Source: Pseudomaricurvus alcaniphilus (lineage in GTDB: Bacteria > Pseudomonadota > Gammaproteobacteria > Pseudomonadales > Cellvibrionaceae). From it: a stretch of DNA of 64,000 nucleotides. How positions within the stretch are numbered: position 1 is the first letter of the stretch; every line of letters begins with the position of its first letter. The notes under the pieces were generated by a model. That model did no database searches. It was not told where the DNA came from and was given only the letters and a program-made list of their open reading frames with translations. Location: assembly GCF_011440395.1 (NCBI RefSeq), contig NZ_JAAOIX010000002.1, positions 310,001 through 374,000 on the forward strand, written 5' to 3'. A program made the translations under genes and the position numbers. Shown piece by piece: positions 19,531 to 28,298 of the stretch.

Positions 19531-19685
19531 AAGCGCGAGGAGCACAGATGATTGGCGCCAAAAGCCCAGCTTTCGGCGCCCGACAACCAGAAGCCAAAAG
19601 CTGACGGGGCTAATATCAGCACCCTGGAGCAATTACTAGCAGCGGCTTCAACAGCCTGATTAAATAAGTTTGAGAGGATACTATT

Positions 19686-22061
19686 ATGAAAACAACCCGC
19701 CTCACCAGAGACATCATCACCACCCTCGGCGCCCTCGGCGTCGGCCTCAGCGCCAGCGCCGCCCCGGTTCTCGAGGAAGTGGTGGTCACGGCCACCAAGC
19801 GCGCCGAGAATATCCAGGACGTGCCCATTTCCATCAGCGCTTTTTCCGGCGCTGCCCTCAAGGATTCCGGCACTACCGACTTGCAACAACTGAGTGGCTA
19901 CGCCCCCAACCTGAGCCTGAGCAAATCCGGCCAGGTCAATAATGCCCGCATTGCCATTCGCGGCGTGGGCTCGGTTGGCAACAGCGCCATCGAGCCCAGC
20001 GTGGCGGTGTTTATCGACGGGGTGTACTACCCGCGGCCCGGCTCAGTAGTAGGCAAGCTGCAAGACATCGAAGCGATTGAAGTCCTGCGCGGCCCCCAGG
20101 GCACATTGTTCGGGCGCAACGCCTCCATGGGCGCACTCAACATTCGCACCCGAAAGCCTGAGCACGAAACCACCACCGATCTGTCCCTGTCCGTAGGCAA
20201 CTACGACACCTGGTCCACCGCCGCTACCTTTAATGGCAGCCTCTCTGACAGTGTCGCCGGTCGCCTGGCGCTGCAGTATTCCGAGCGCGGTGGCTTCGGC
20301 CACAGTGACTACGATGGCGCGGAAATCGGCGAGATGGACGACGCTGGCATCCGCGGCTCACTGAATTTTGAGCTGGGCAACAACACCGAAGCCACACTGC
20401 GCGCGGACTGGAAAAAGTTCACCAACAACGGCACCCTGATCGACGTGGTACCGGATTCGGTTCTGCCGATCTACCTCGCCCGTATTGGTGCCCTGCTGGA
20501 TCCGGATATCAGTGATGGCAGCGGCGACGGTCCGCTGCCCTACGTCAACGATGCCTACGACCTGCGCGTCAACCAGAAACAAACCGACGCCGCAGAAGAT
20601 GAGCAGTGGGGGCTGTCGCTGGATATCGAAGGCGAGCTGGGCGACCATTCCTGGCGCTCCATCACTTCCTATCGCGACTGGGATAACAGCACTTATGACG
20701 ATTCGGTGCGCCTGCCCGCCGACCTGCTGCCCCGTGACACCCGCTTCGGGGCACAGACCTTTTCCCAGGAATTGCAGCTGCTCTCCAATCTCGATGGCGC
20801 TTTCCAGTATGTCGCCGGGGTCTACTATTACCAGGAGGAGTACAGCCTCAACCAGGACCTGAATTTTGGTACCGACTTCTGCTCCACCGCTATCTACAAC
20901 AATGTCTACCTGCGCAGCATCGGCCAGGGCAGCAGCCCGGCTGCGGCGGCGGCCATGGCAGGCGGTACCGCGGCATTTTGCAACGCTGGCGCCCAGGTGG
21001 GCGCAGTCAGCAGCAATTTCGAGCAGGAGGTCAGCAGCCTGGCACTATTCGCCCAGGGCACCTACGATATCTCCGAGTCCCTGTCGGCAACCCTGGGCCT
21101 GCGCTGGACCGATGACGACAAGGATGGCCGTTTCGCCCAGACCATCAACAACCCGCTGGCGGGTCCCGCCGGTCTCAACCTGCGGGTTAACGAAAGCGCC
21201 GACCTGAAGTTTGCGGACTCCCAGGTCACCTGGATGGCCAATCTGCGCTACACCCCCAGCGATGACCTGATGTTCTTCTTTACCGCCTCCAGCGGTTACA
21301 AGGCTGGCGGCTTCAACAGTGATGGTACAGCGGTGGTACTGGGCGAGCAGCGGGTATTCGATTCCGAAGAAGTGCTGAGCTACGAACTGGGGCTCAAATC
21401 CACCCTGTTTGACCGCATGACCGTCAATGCCACCCTCTTCCGCACCGATATTGACAACTTCCAGGACCGCCTCTTCAACGGCCTCAGTTTTGTGGTGGTC
21501 AACGCCGGCGAATTGCGCCAGCAAGGCCTGGAAGTGGACATCAACGCCCAGCTCACCGACAACCTGAAAGCCATAGCCGGCCTCAGCCTGCTTGATTCCG
21601 AGTTCCTTGATTACCCCGGCGGCACCAACCTGCCCGGCTTTGACCAGACCGTCAGCCAGGACCTCAAGGGTGCCTCCAACAATTTCTCGCCGGACTACCA
21701 GGCCTCACTGGCGCTGGAGTGGCGCGCCGAGCTCAACCCTGACCTGGAGTGGTTCGTACGCGGCGAGTACCAGTACGTGGACGAGCAAAGTGTTAACGGC
21801 CAGACCGATAACAACCCGGCACAGCTGGAAGACGCGGTCGGCCAATTGAATGCACGGCTGGGGCTGGTCGCCGCCAGTGGCCGCTGGGACATCACCCTCT
21901 ACGGTCGCAACCTGAGCGACGAAGGCTACTGCCAGGCTACGTTCTACCAGCCGCTGGCAACAACCCTGAACTTGCAAGATCCGGTCAGCGGCAACGCCAT
22001 GACTCGCTGCGTGGTGGGCGAGCCGCGCACCTACGGTATCGAGCTGAACGCCCACTTTTGA
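19686..22061 (+). CDS. TonB-dependent outer-membrane receptor
   Basis: Outer-membrane beta-barrel for energised uptake of a large or scarce substrate. The signal peptide ends at SASA-AP (about residue 26). A TonB-box-like EEVVVTATKR follows, then the plug domain with VLRGPQGTLFGRNASMGALNI, and a barrel ending in the aromatic terminus YGIELNAHF. At 791 residues it has ordinary length for receptors of the group often annotated as pesticin/ferric-siderophore type. It lies 155 bases after the WS/DGAT gene within a lipid catabolic operon, so a sulfated or hydrophobic carbon source is a better guess than iron. Substrate is not deducible from sequence. Confidence 0.93.
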   Translation: MKTTRLTRDIITTLGALGVGLSASAAPVLEEVVVTATKRAENIQDVPISISAFSGAALKDSGTTDLQQLSGYAPNLSLSKSGQVNNARIAIRGVGSVGNSAIEPSVAVFIDGVYYPRPGSVVGKLQDIEAIEVLRGPQGTLFGRNASMGALNIRTRKPEHETTTDLSLSVGNYDTWSTAATFNGSLSDSVAGRLALQYSERGGFGHSDYDGAEIGEMDDAGIRGSLNFELGNNTEATLRADWKKFTNNGTLIDVVPDSVLPIYLARIGALLDPDISDGSGDGPLPYVNDAYDLRVNQKQTDAAEDEQWGLSLDIEGELGDHSWRSITSYRDWDNSTYDDSVRLPADLLPRDTRFGAQTFSQELQLLSNLDGAFQYVAGVYYYQEEYSLNQDLNFGTDFCSTAIYNNVYLRSIGQGSSPAAAAAMAGGTAAFCNAGAQVGAVSSNFEQEVSSLALFAQGTYDISESLSATLGLRWTDDDKDGRFAQTINNPLAGPAGLNLRVNESADLKFADSQVTWMANLRYTPSDDLMFFFTASSGYKAGGFNSDGTAVVLGEQRVFDSEEVLSYELGLKSTLFDRMTVNATLFRTDIDNFQDRLFNGLSFVVVNAGELRQQGLEVDINAQLTDNLKAIAGLSLLDSEFLDYPGGTNLPGFDQTVSQDLKGASNNFSPDYQASLALEWRAELNPDLEWFVRGEYQYVDEQSVNGQTDNNPAQLEDAVGQLNARLGLVAASGRWDITLYGRNLSDEGYCQATFYQPLATTLNLQDPVSGNAMTRCVVGEPRTYGIELNAHF

Positions 22062-22103
22062 CCCTAACCCTACTTTTGAGCCTAACCATAAGAGAGAAAC
22101 CTT

Positions 22104-23561
22104 ATGACTCCAAAACAGCCTTTGCCACACCTCATAGCACTGTGCCTGCTATTGTTTATTGGCACTCACGGGCTTGCAGCGCCAGCCGCCATCGACAACC
22201 GGCAACAGGAAGCCCGCGAGGACGCCATCGCTGCAGAAAACTGGGCCTACTCCCTCGGCGTGCAAGCCTATGTATTCGGCCTGCCCCTGTCCATATTTGA
22301 GCGGGAGTATCGCCTGCGCAGCGACGTGGATAAAATCGAGCGCATCAAGCACAAGTGCCCCTGCGCCGTGATCAACCAGGTGGGGCACAAGTTCAGTCTC
22401 GCCACTGCCGCCGATGTCATGCCCTACACCCCCAATAATGACACGGTCTACAGCGGTATCCTGCTACAGGCCAGCGACGAACCCATGATTCTGTCGCTGC
22501 CCGACATCAGCGATCGCTACTGGTCGGTACAGGTGGCGAACCCCTACCTGGAAAACCAGTTTTACATCGGCACCCGGGCCACCGGCGGCAAGGGCGGTCA
22601 CCACGCTTTTTTCTCCAAGAACTGGCAAGGTGAATTACCGGCCGGGGTCACTCCTCACCCTATGGATTACGACACCATCATTTTAGCTGTGCGCATCGCC
22701 GTCACCCCGGAAAACCCGGCCGACCTGGAGCAGGTACACGCGCTGCAAAAACAGATCAACGTCACCTCCTTGAGCAACTTTAAGCAGGGCAAAATGGGGG
22801 TCGCGGCCATGCCGGACAACATTCCGCCCGCCAAAACCTACAGCGGCGAACTGGCGTGGTATCAACAACTGGCGGACCTGCTCAACACCTATCCGCCGGC
22901 ACCAGAGCACGCCGCCATGGTCAACAGCTTTAAACTGATTGGCATCGAGCCCGGCCAGCCCATGGCGGTCGATAGACTCAGTGCTGCGACTCGCAAAGGC
23001 CTGCTGCGCGCCCTTGCCGACGGCCGCGATATCATGAAGTGGAAGGTCAAGTACCGTGGCACCCCCTACCCGACGCGCTGGAATAACCTGCGCCCCGGCG
23101 ACTACGGCTTCGACTATTTCGACCGCGCTGCTGGCGCCCTGGAAGGCCTGTTCGTTCACGATCGCGAGGAGGCGGTGTATTTTAGTACCTATGAAAGTGG
23201 CGACGGTAAATTCCTCGATGGCGCCAAGCGCTACGTGCTGCACTTCGACAAGGATGAAATCCCGCCGCTGGTCAATAACGGCTTCTGGTCTCTGACCATG
23301 TACGGGCGCAACTTCCAACTGGTGCCCAACCCGATTGCGCGCTACGCCATCGGCAGCCGCAGCGAGAACCTGCAGTACAACCCCGACGGTTCGCTGGACA
23401 TCTATATTCAATCGACACCACCGGCGGGCAAGCAAGGCAACTGGCTGCCGTCGCCAGAGGCGGGTATTTTCCGTATCAATTACCGCATCTATCTGCCACC
23501 GGCCATAGCGCGCAACCCGGACACCCTGGCACGCTTTCTGCCACCCATTGAGGTAAGGTAA
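22104..23561 (+). CDS. Exported DUF1254/DUF1214 domain protein
   Basis: Predicted periplasmic protein of unknown biochemical function. A signal peptide (LIALCLLLFIGTHGLAA) precedes a DUF1254 domain (about 45-185, with AYVFGLPLSIFER and MPYTPNNDTVYSG) and a C-terminal DUF1214 domain (about 345-470, with NNGFWSLTMYG and NPIARYAIGSR). At 485 residues it has typical length for the pair. It begins 42 bases after the TonB receptor and ends 4 bases before the aldehyde dehydrogenase, so it belongs to this operon. Proteins of this family recur beside lipid, steroid and xenobiotic degradation genes, but no activity is established here. Confidence 0.88.
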   Translation: MTPKQPLPHLIALCLLLFIGTHGLAAPAAIDNRQQEAREDAIAAENWAYSLGVQAYVFGLPLSIFEREYRLRSDVDKIERIKHKCPCAVINQVGHKFSLATAADVMPYTPNNDTVYSGILLQASDEPMILSLPDISDRYWSVQVANPYLENQFYIGTRATGGKGGHHAFFSKNWQGELPAGVTPHPMDYDTIILAVRIAVTPENPADLEQVHALQKQINVTSLSNFKQGKMGVAAMPDNIPPAKTYSGELAWYQQLADLLNTYPPAPEHAAMVNSFKLIGIEPGQPMAVDRLSAATRKGLLRALADGRDIMKWKVKYRGTPYPTRWNNLRPGDYGFDYFDRAAGALEGLFVHDREEAVYFSTYESGDGKFLDGAKRYVLHFDKDEIPPLVNNGFWSLTMYGRNFQLVPNPIARYAIGSRSENLQYNPDGSLDIYIQSTPPAGKQGNWLPSPEAGIFRINYRIYLPPAIARNPDTLARFLPPIEVR

Positions 23562-23565
23562 AACC

Positions 23566-25002
23566 ATGTCCAGCATCGCCCGCAATCATGCGTCTAATCA
23601 CCTGGAAAACAGCCAGATGCAGCGCGTCTTCGAGGCCCAGCGCCAGCTCACCCGGCAGCAGCCGACCGTGGATTATCACACGCGGCTGCAACGCCTGGCG
23701 CTGCTGGAACGCGGCATCAAGAGCAACGTGGAAACCATCACCAACGCCATCGTTGCGGATTTTGGCAGCCGCTCCCGGGAGGAAATCCAGCTGGCCGAGA
23801 TATACACCTCGCTGGCGGCCATTGCCTATGCCCGCAAACACCTGCGCCAGTGGCTGCGACCGCAGCGGCGCCACGTGAGCCTGCTGCACTGGCCGGCCCG
23901 GGCGCGAGTCGTCTATCAACCCAAGGGGGTGGTGGGAATTATATCGCCCTGGAACTACCCCTTCTTTCTCGCCATCGGGCCGCTGATTGCAGCCCTCGCC
24001 GCCGGCAACCGGGTGATGCTGAAACCCTCGGAAATTTCCCCGGCCACCGCCGCCTGCCTGCAACAACTGCTGGGCGATATTTTTGCGCCGGAGTTGGTGC
24101 AAGTCTGCAGCGGCGACGCGGACACCGGCAAGGCGTTTGCGGCATTGCCGTTTGATCACCTGCTGTTTACCGGTTCCACCCAACTGGGGCGACTGATTAT
24201 GGCGGCCGCCGCCAACAATCTCACTCCGGTAACGCTGGAATTGGGGGGCAAGTCGCCGGCACTGGTGCACCCGGACTATCCCCTGCAACAATTTGCCAGC
24301 CGCATCATTCACACCAAGACCATGAACAGTGGCCAGACCTGTGTGGCCCCGGATTACCTACTGGTGCACGAATCCCAGGTGGATCAGTTGGTGCAGCACT
24401 TGCGCCGCGAATTTGACCGCTGCTTCGCAACTATCGACCACAACCCCGACTATGGTTCCATCATCAACCAGCAGCACTACCAGCGTTTGCAAGGTTATTT
24501 GCAAGACGCCCGCGCCAAGGGGGCACGCCTGGTCGAGCTGGGTTCGGTGAGTGCCGAACAGCCACCGTACCGCATGCCGCTGACCCTGGTGCTGGATGTA
24601 AATGATTCCATGCAGTTGATGCAGGAGGAAATCTTCGGCGCCATACTGCCGCTGCAAACCTACACCCATATGGATGCCGCGCTGGACTATATCAACCAGC
24701 GCGAGCGACCGCTGGCGCTCTACTATTTTGACCGCGACCGCCAGCGTATCGACCAGGTGTTGCAGGGCACCGTGTCCGGCAACGCCTGCATCAACGAAGC
24801 GCTGATGCACGTGGCAGTGGACGACTTGCCGTTCGGCGGAATCGGCGCCAGCGGCATGGGCAGCTACCACGGCCGCGAGGGCTTTGAAACCTTTTCCCAT
24901 AAAAAAGGGGTGCTGCAGAAAGGGCGTTTTAACAGCGCCGAATTGATCAAGCCACCCTACGGCGCGCGGGTAAAATCCCTGTTGAATTTTTTGCTGCGCT
25001 AA
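23566..25002 (+). CDS. Aldehyde dehydrogenase (coniferyl-aldehyde-dehydrogenase-like)
   Basis: NAD(P)-dependent oxidation of an aldehyde to the acid; in this operon the likely substrate is the fatty aldehyde made by the iron alcohol dehydrogenase. Catalytic Cys259 is in NSGQTCVAPDY and the general base Glu225 in TLELGGKSPA. The cofactor pocket has ISPWNYPFFLAI and FTGSTQLGR. At 478 residues, with the C-terminal hydrophobic SLLNFLLR, it matches the class 3/coniferyl type, members of which act at membranes on long-chain aldehydes. It starts 4 bases after the DUF1254 gene, so coexpression is nearly certain. Confidence 0.93.
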   Translation: MSSIARNHASNHLENSQMQRVFEAQRQLTRQQPTVDYHTRLQRLALLERGIKSNVETITNAIVADFGSRSREEIQLAEIYTSLAAIAYARKHLRQWLRPQRRHVSLLHWPARARVVYQPKGVVGIISPWNYPFFLAIGPLIAALAAGNRVMLKPSEISPATAACLQQLLGDIFAPELVQVCSGDADTGKAFAALPFDHLLFTGSTQLGRLIMAAAANNLTPVTLELGGKSPALVHPDYPLQQFASRIIHTKTMNSGQTCVAPDYLLVHESQVDQLVQHLRREFDRCFATIDHNPDYGSIINQQHYQRLQGYLQDARAKGARLVELGSVSAEQPPYRMPLTLVLDVNDSMQLMQEEIFGAILPLQTYTHMDAALDYINQRERPLALYYFDRDRQRIDQVLQGTVSGNACINEALMHVAVDDLPFGGIGASGMGSYHGREGFETFSHKKGVLQKGRFNSAELIKPPYGARVKSLLNFLLR

Positions 25003-25041
25003 TCTTTAGCCACCTAATAAATTACGTTTGGAGGAGACAAC

Positions 25042-26676
25042 ATGCTCAACGGCCTAATGATGGACACTCAACTGACTGTCAACAGCATCCGGGATTTTGC
25101 CAGCCAGGTACACGCCGCCAGTGAACTGGTATCCGTCACTGGCGACGGTGGCGTACAACACTTCAGTTATGCCGAGAGCTTTGCGCGGGCGGGACAACTG
25201 GCCAATGCGCTGCTCCAGGCCGGCATCCTGGCCGGCGACCGGGTCGCCACCCTGGCCTGGAACGACCACCGCCATTTCGAGCTCTACTACGGAATTTCCG
25301 GTCTCGGCGCCGTGTGCCACACCATCAACCCGCGCCTGTTCCCGGAACAGATCCAATACATCATCAACCACGCCGAGGATCGTTTGCTGTTTGTGGATCC
25401 ACAGTTCCTGCCCCTGCTGGAGAAACTGGCCGACAACCTGGCCGGGGTCGAGCAGATCATTCTGCTCAGCGACGACGCCCACGTGCCAGACAGCTCAATC
25501 CCCGGGCTGGTCAGTTACGAAAGTTTTATTGGCGCGCACAGCGCCGCCGTCCCGTGGCCCGAGTTGGACGAGCGCAGCGCCAGCTCCCTGTGCTACACCT
25601 CCGGCACCACCGGCAACCCCAAGGGCGTACTCTACAGTCACCGCTCCACTGTGCTGCACGCCTACGCCGGCGCCCTGCCCGACAGTCTCAATCTATCCGG
25701 CCGCGATGTGGTCATGCCTATTGTGCCCATGTTCCATGTCAACGCCTGGGGCATTCCCTACTCCGCCGCCATGGTCGGCGCTAAACTGGTGCTGCCCGGT
25801 GCTCGTATGGGTGACGGCAAGGCCCTGTACCAGTTGATCGAAAGCGAAGGGGTCACTGTGTCCGCCGGGGTACCTACTGTGTGGCTGGCGCTGCTGGCCT
25901 ACCTGCAGGCAAGCGGCCAGACCCTGACCCGCCTGCAGCGCATCATCGTCGGCGGCGCAGCCTGTCCGGTATCCATCATGGAGGATTTCCGCGAGCGGCA
26001 CGGGGTGCAAGTGATCCACGCCTGGGGCATGACCGAAACCTCACCGCTGGGCACTATCAACACGCCACGCAGTGCCAGCGAAGCGGAACCCGGACCACTG
26101 CGCGACAAGCTGCAGGCACTGCAGGGCCGACCGGTATTCGGCGTCGACCTGCGTATCGTCGCCGCCGACGGTAACCTGCAACCCCGGGACGGCAAGGCCT
26201 CCGGCGAAGTGCAAGTGCGCGGCCCCTGGATTTGCAGCGGCTACTTCGGTCGGGAAAGCGCCACTTCACACACGACCGACGGCTGGTTTAAAACCGGTGA
26301 TATCGCCACCCTGAGCCCGGCGGGCATCATGCACATCACCGACCGGGTCAAAGACGTGATCAAATCCGGGGGCGAGTGGATAAGTTCCATCGACCTGGAA
26401 AACGCCGCCGTCGGCCATCCCGCAATTCGCGAAGCGGCGGTGATCGGCGTCCCCCACCCCAGGTGGACCGAGCGGCCACTGTTGATTGCGGTGCTGGAAG
26501 CGGGCAAGAACGTCAGCGCCGCCGACCTGCTCGCCTGGCTGGAAGGCCGTATCGCCCGCTGGTGGATTCCCGCCGACGTGCAGTTCGTCGCTGAACTGCC
26601 CCACACCGCCACCGGCAAGCTCAACAAAGTGGCTTTGCGGGAGCAGTTCAAGGACTACTCCCTGCCGCCAGAATAG
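25042..26676 (+). CDS. AMP-dependent fatty acyl-CoA ligase
   Basis: Activates a carboxylic acid to acyl-AMP and then acyl-CoA in the cytoplasm. The nucleotide-binding loop YTSGTTGNPKGV begins near residue 185, followed by AWGMTETSP, GWFKTGDIA and DRVKDVIKSGGEWIS. The catalytic Lys526 is in TATGKLNK. The protein resembles medium/long-chain ligases of the FadD/DmdB type (544 residues). GGAGGAG lies 7 bases before the ATG, a strong ribosome site. It is the last gene of the alkyl-sulfatase operon and would link fatty acid from the upstream dehydrogenases to beta-oxidation or to the WS/DGAT enzyme. Confidence 0.93.
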   Translation: MLNGLMMDTQLTVNSIRDFASQVHAASELVSVTGDGGVQHFSYAESFARAGQLANALLQAGILAGDRVATLAWNDHRHFELYYGISGLGAVCHTINPRLFPEQIQYIINHAEDRLLFVDPQFLPLLEKLADNLAGVEQIILLSDDAHVPDSSIPGLVSYESFIGAHSAAVPWPELDERSASSLCYTSGTTGNPKGVLYSHRSTVLHAYAGALPDSLNLSGRDVVMPIVPMFHVNAWGIPYSAAMVGAKLVLPGARMGDGKALYQLIESEGVTVSAGVPTVWLALLAYLQASGQTLTRLQRIIVGGAACPVSIMEDFRERHGVQVIHAWGMTETSPLGTINTPRSASEAEPGPLRDKLQALQGRPVFGVDLRIVAADGNLQPRDGKASGEVQVRGPWICSGYFGRESATSHTTDGWFKTGDIATLSPAGIMHITDRVKDVIKSGGEWISSIDLENAAVGHPAIREAAVIGVPHPRWTERPLLIAVLEAGKNVSAADLLAWLEGRIARWWIPADVQFVAELPHTATGKLNKVALREQFKDYSLPPE

Positions 26677-26770
26677 TTGCCAAATTGCGCGGTGGCTTAT
26701 GGTCACCGGTTTACGACAAATGCCCAAGCCCCATTAGTGCGCGCAGAAACCTCGGCGTTTTGCAGGCGCG

Positions 26771-27310
26771 CTATTTAACCAGCTGCAGCATTTGCCTGAA
26801 CTCGGCCGCGCGGCAGTCGCCCACCAATTCGTACAAACACATTTCCAGACTGGTTACGCCAACCCCTTGGGACAACAGCTTTTGGATCGCCAACTCTTTA
26901 TTCGCTGCGGCGCGAGAGGCAACACAATCACTCACCACCTCCACACTAAACCCAAACTGCACCAGGCCAAGGCAGGTCTGGTAAACACAGATGTGCGCTT
27001 CGATACCGCAGACCAACCAATTGGCTACCTTTGCCGCTCGTGCCGCAGCAACAAATTCTTCTGCACCACAAGCGTCAAAGGTGTATTTGGTGATTGGCTG
27101 GTTGGGCGCCAGTACATCGCTCAATGGCGCAACCGTAGCGCCCAGCTTGGCGGGGTTTTGCTCCAGCCACAGCAGCGGCAACTGCAGCAGCGTGGCGCCT
27201 TGGATCAAGCTGGCCATGCGGGCGATGACCGCTTCACTGTCGTCAACCATAGTGGCCAGCTTGCCCTGCACATCCACCACAACCAGGCCTGTATTTGCTT
27301 TTGTTAACAT
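26771..27310 (-). CDS. Isochorismatase-like cysteine hydrolase
   Basis: Member of the isochorismatase-like hydrolase family (YcaC type), which hydrolyses amides or related bonds through an Asp-Lys-Cys triad. Asp13 is in LVVVDVQGKL, the Lys is in NQPITKYTFDA and the Cys is in GIEAHICVYQT. At 179 residues it is a complete single domain. It is convergent with the acyl-CoA ligase gene and stands apart from its downstream neighbours, so context does not reveal a substrate. Confidence 0.9.
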   Translation of the reverse strand: MLTKANTGLVVVDVQGKLATMVDDSEAVIARMASLIQGATLLQLPLLWLEQNPAKLGATVAPLSDVLAPNQPITKYTFDACGAEEFVAAARAAKVANWLVCGIEAHICVYQTCLGLVQFGFSVEVVSDCVASRAAANKELAIQKLLSQGVGVTSLEMCLYELVGDCRAAEFRQMLQLVK

Positions 27311-27391
27311 CTTTCACCCCTTGGTGTTAGCCGAGTTGATGACGCGTATGTTGCCCATAGCCGTGTTAATACAACAGGGTGTGTCCAGGCC

Positions 27392-27820
27392 CTATGGCGA
27401 GGCAGCATGGCTCGGCAGCAAAACGAGCAATCGTGGCGCAGCGGCAAACAACAGCAGCATGGCGATATAGACACTGCCCGAGACCGGGTCCCGGCTGGCA
27501 GCGTAGTCAGCGAGACTTTGTTCCTGCATAATCACGGCCAGCAACAACTCAGCGGTGAGCATAAACAGCAGCGCCAGTGCGCCAACCCACCAGCGCACGG
27601 CGGCCCGGGCAGGCAGTGAAAATTTGCGCACCACATAGCTGGCGGCAAAGTAGATGGCCAGCGCCATAAACGGCATCTCCAACAACTCCGCCCAGCGCTC
27701 GCCGAGGCGCGGCAGCAGCCACAGGACCCGGACAATACCCAGCAGGAACCCGACACCGAAGATCAGGGCAAAGTAACAGGCGGCGGCCCGGATAATATGT
27801 CCCCACTCAATGCGATGCAT
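27392..27820 (-). CDS. Small integral membrane protein of unknown function
   Basis: A protein of about 142 residues with four predicted transmembrane helices (ACYFALIFGVGFLLGIVRVLWL, AELLEMPFMALAIYFAASYVV, WWVGALALLFMLTAELLLAVI, YIAMLLLFAAAPRLLVLL). The stretch GIVRVLWLLPRLGERWAELLEMPFM recurs in a family of uncharacterised proteobacterial membrane proteins that I recognise but cannot name. I chose ATG 27820, which has GAGG upstream; ATG 27835 is possible. It follows the GFA-family gene on the same strand after a duplicated 14-bp sequence. Confidence 0.65.
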   Translation of the reverse strand: MHRIEWGHIIRAAACYFALIFGVGFLLGIVRVLWLLPRLGERWAELLEMPFMALAIYFAASYVVRKFSLPARAAVRWWVGALALLFMLTAELLLAVIMQEQSLADYAASRDPVSGSVYIAMLLLFAAAPRLLVLLPSHAASP

Positions 27821-27838
27821 TGTTCCAGCCCTCATATT

Positions 27839-27866
27839 TAACCCGGCTAACTTAACCCGGCTAACT
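27839..27866. repeat. Two tandem copies of a 14-bp sequence
   Basis: TAACCCGGCTAACT occurs twice without a spacer (27839-27852 and 27853-27866), just past the stop of the GFA-family gene. It looks like a slippage duplication with no visible function. Confidence 0.7.
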
Positions 27867-28298
27867 TCAGGCCTCTGGTCCATTTGCAAACTGGGCAAAC
27901 ACTTCCTCGCCGGTCATATTTTTCGTGCTATTGGCAAACGCATAGTAGTCAGGCTTTTCATCTATAAAAACCTGGTGATCAAAATTGAGCTCGGTATCCA
28001 CATCAAGCAGCCCAACCGGAACGATGTAGAGATTATTTTGTTTTAACCGGTAGAAGAGGTGCGTGCCACATTTGCCACAGAACCCGCGCTGTGCCCATTC
28101 CGATGAGTCGTATACCGAGATATGCTCGTTACCCGAGAACTCCACTTTGTCGCCACAATCTACGGCGAACAGTGGGCCGCCGGCCCACTTTCTACACATA
28201 TTGCAGTGGCATACACCGACGTCCGCTGACATGGACTCTGCGCTGATGGATACCGCACCGCACAGACAGCTTCCTTTTGCCACAGGCTCAGAACTCAT
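27867..28298 (-). CDS. GFA family zinc-binding protein
   Basis: A 143-residue protein of the glutathione-dependent formaldehyde-activating enzyme fold (CENP-V/GFA). The zinc-binding Cys motifs are GSCLCGAV, VCHCNMCRKW and GFCGKCGTHLFYR, all intact. Most such proteins have no tested activity, so a role in formaldehyde metabolism is not implied. It starts where the DUF1501 gene ends (4-base overlap), suggesting coupling. A second family member is at 36.5-36.9 kb. Confidence 0.9.
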   Translation of the reverse strand: MSSEPVAKGSCLCGAVSISAESMSADVGVCHCNMCRKWAGGPLFAVDCGDKVEFSGNEHISVYDSSEWAQRGFCGKCGTHLFYRLKQNNLYIVPVGLLDVDTELNFDHQVFIDEKPDYYAFANSTKNMTGEEVFAQFANGPEA

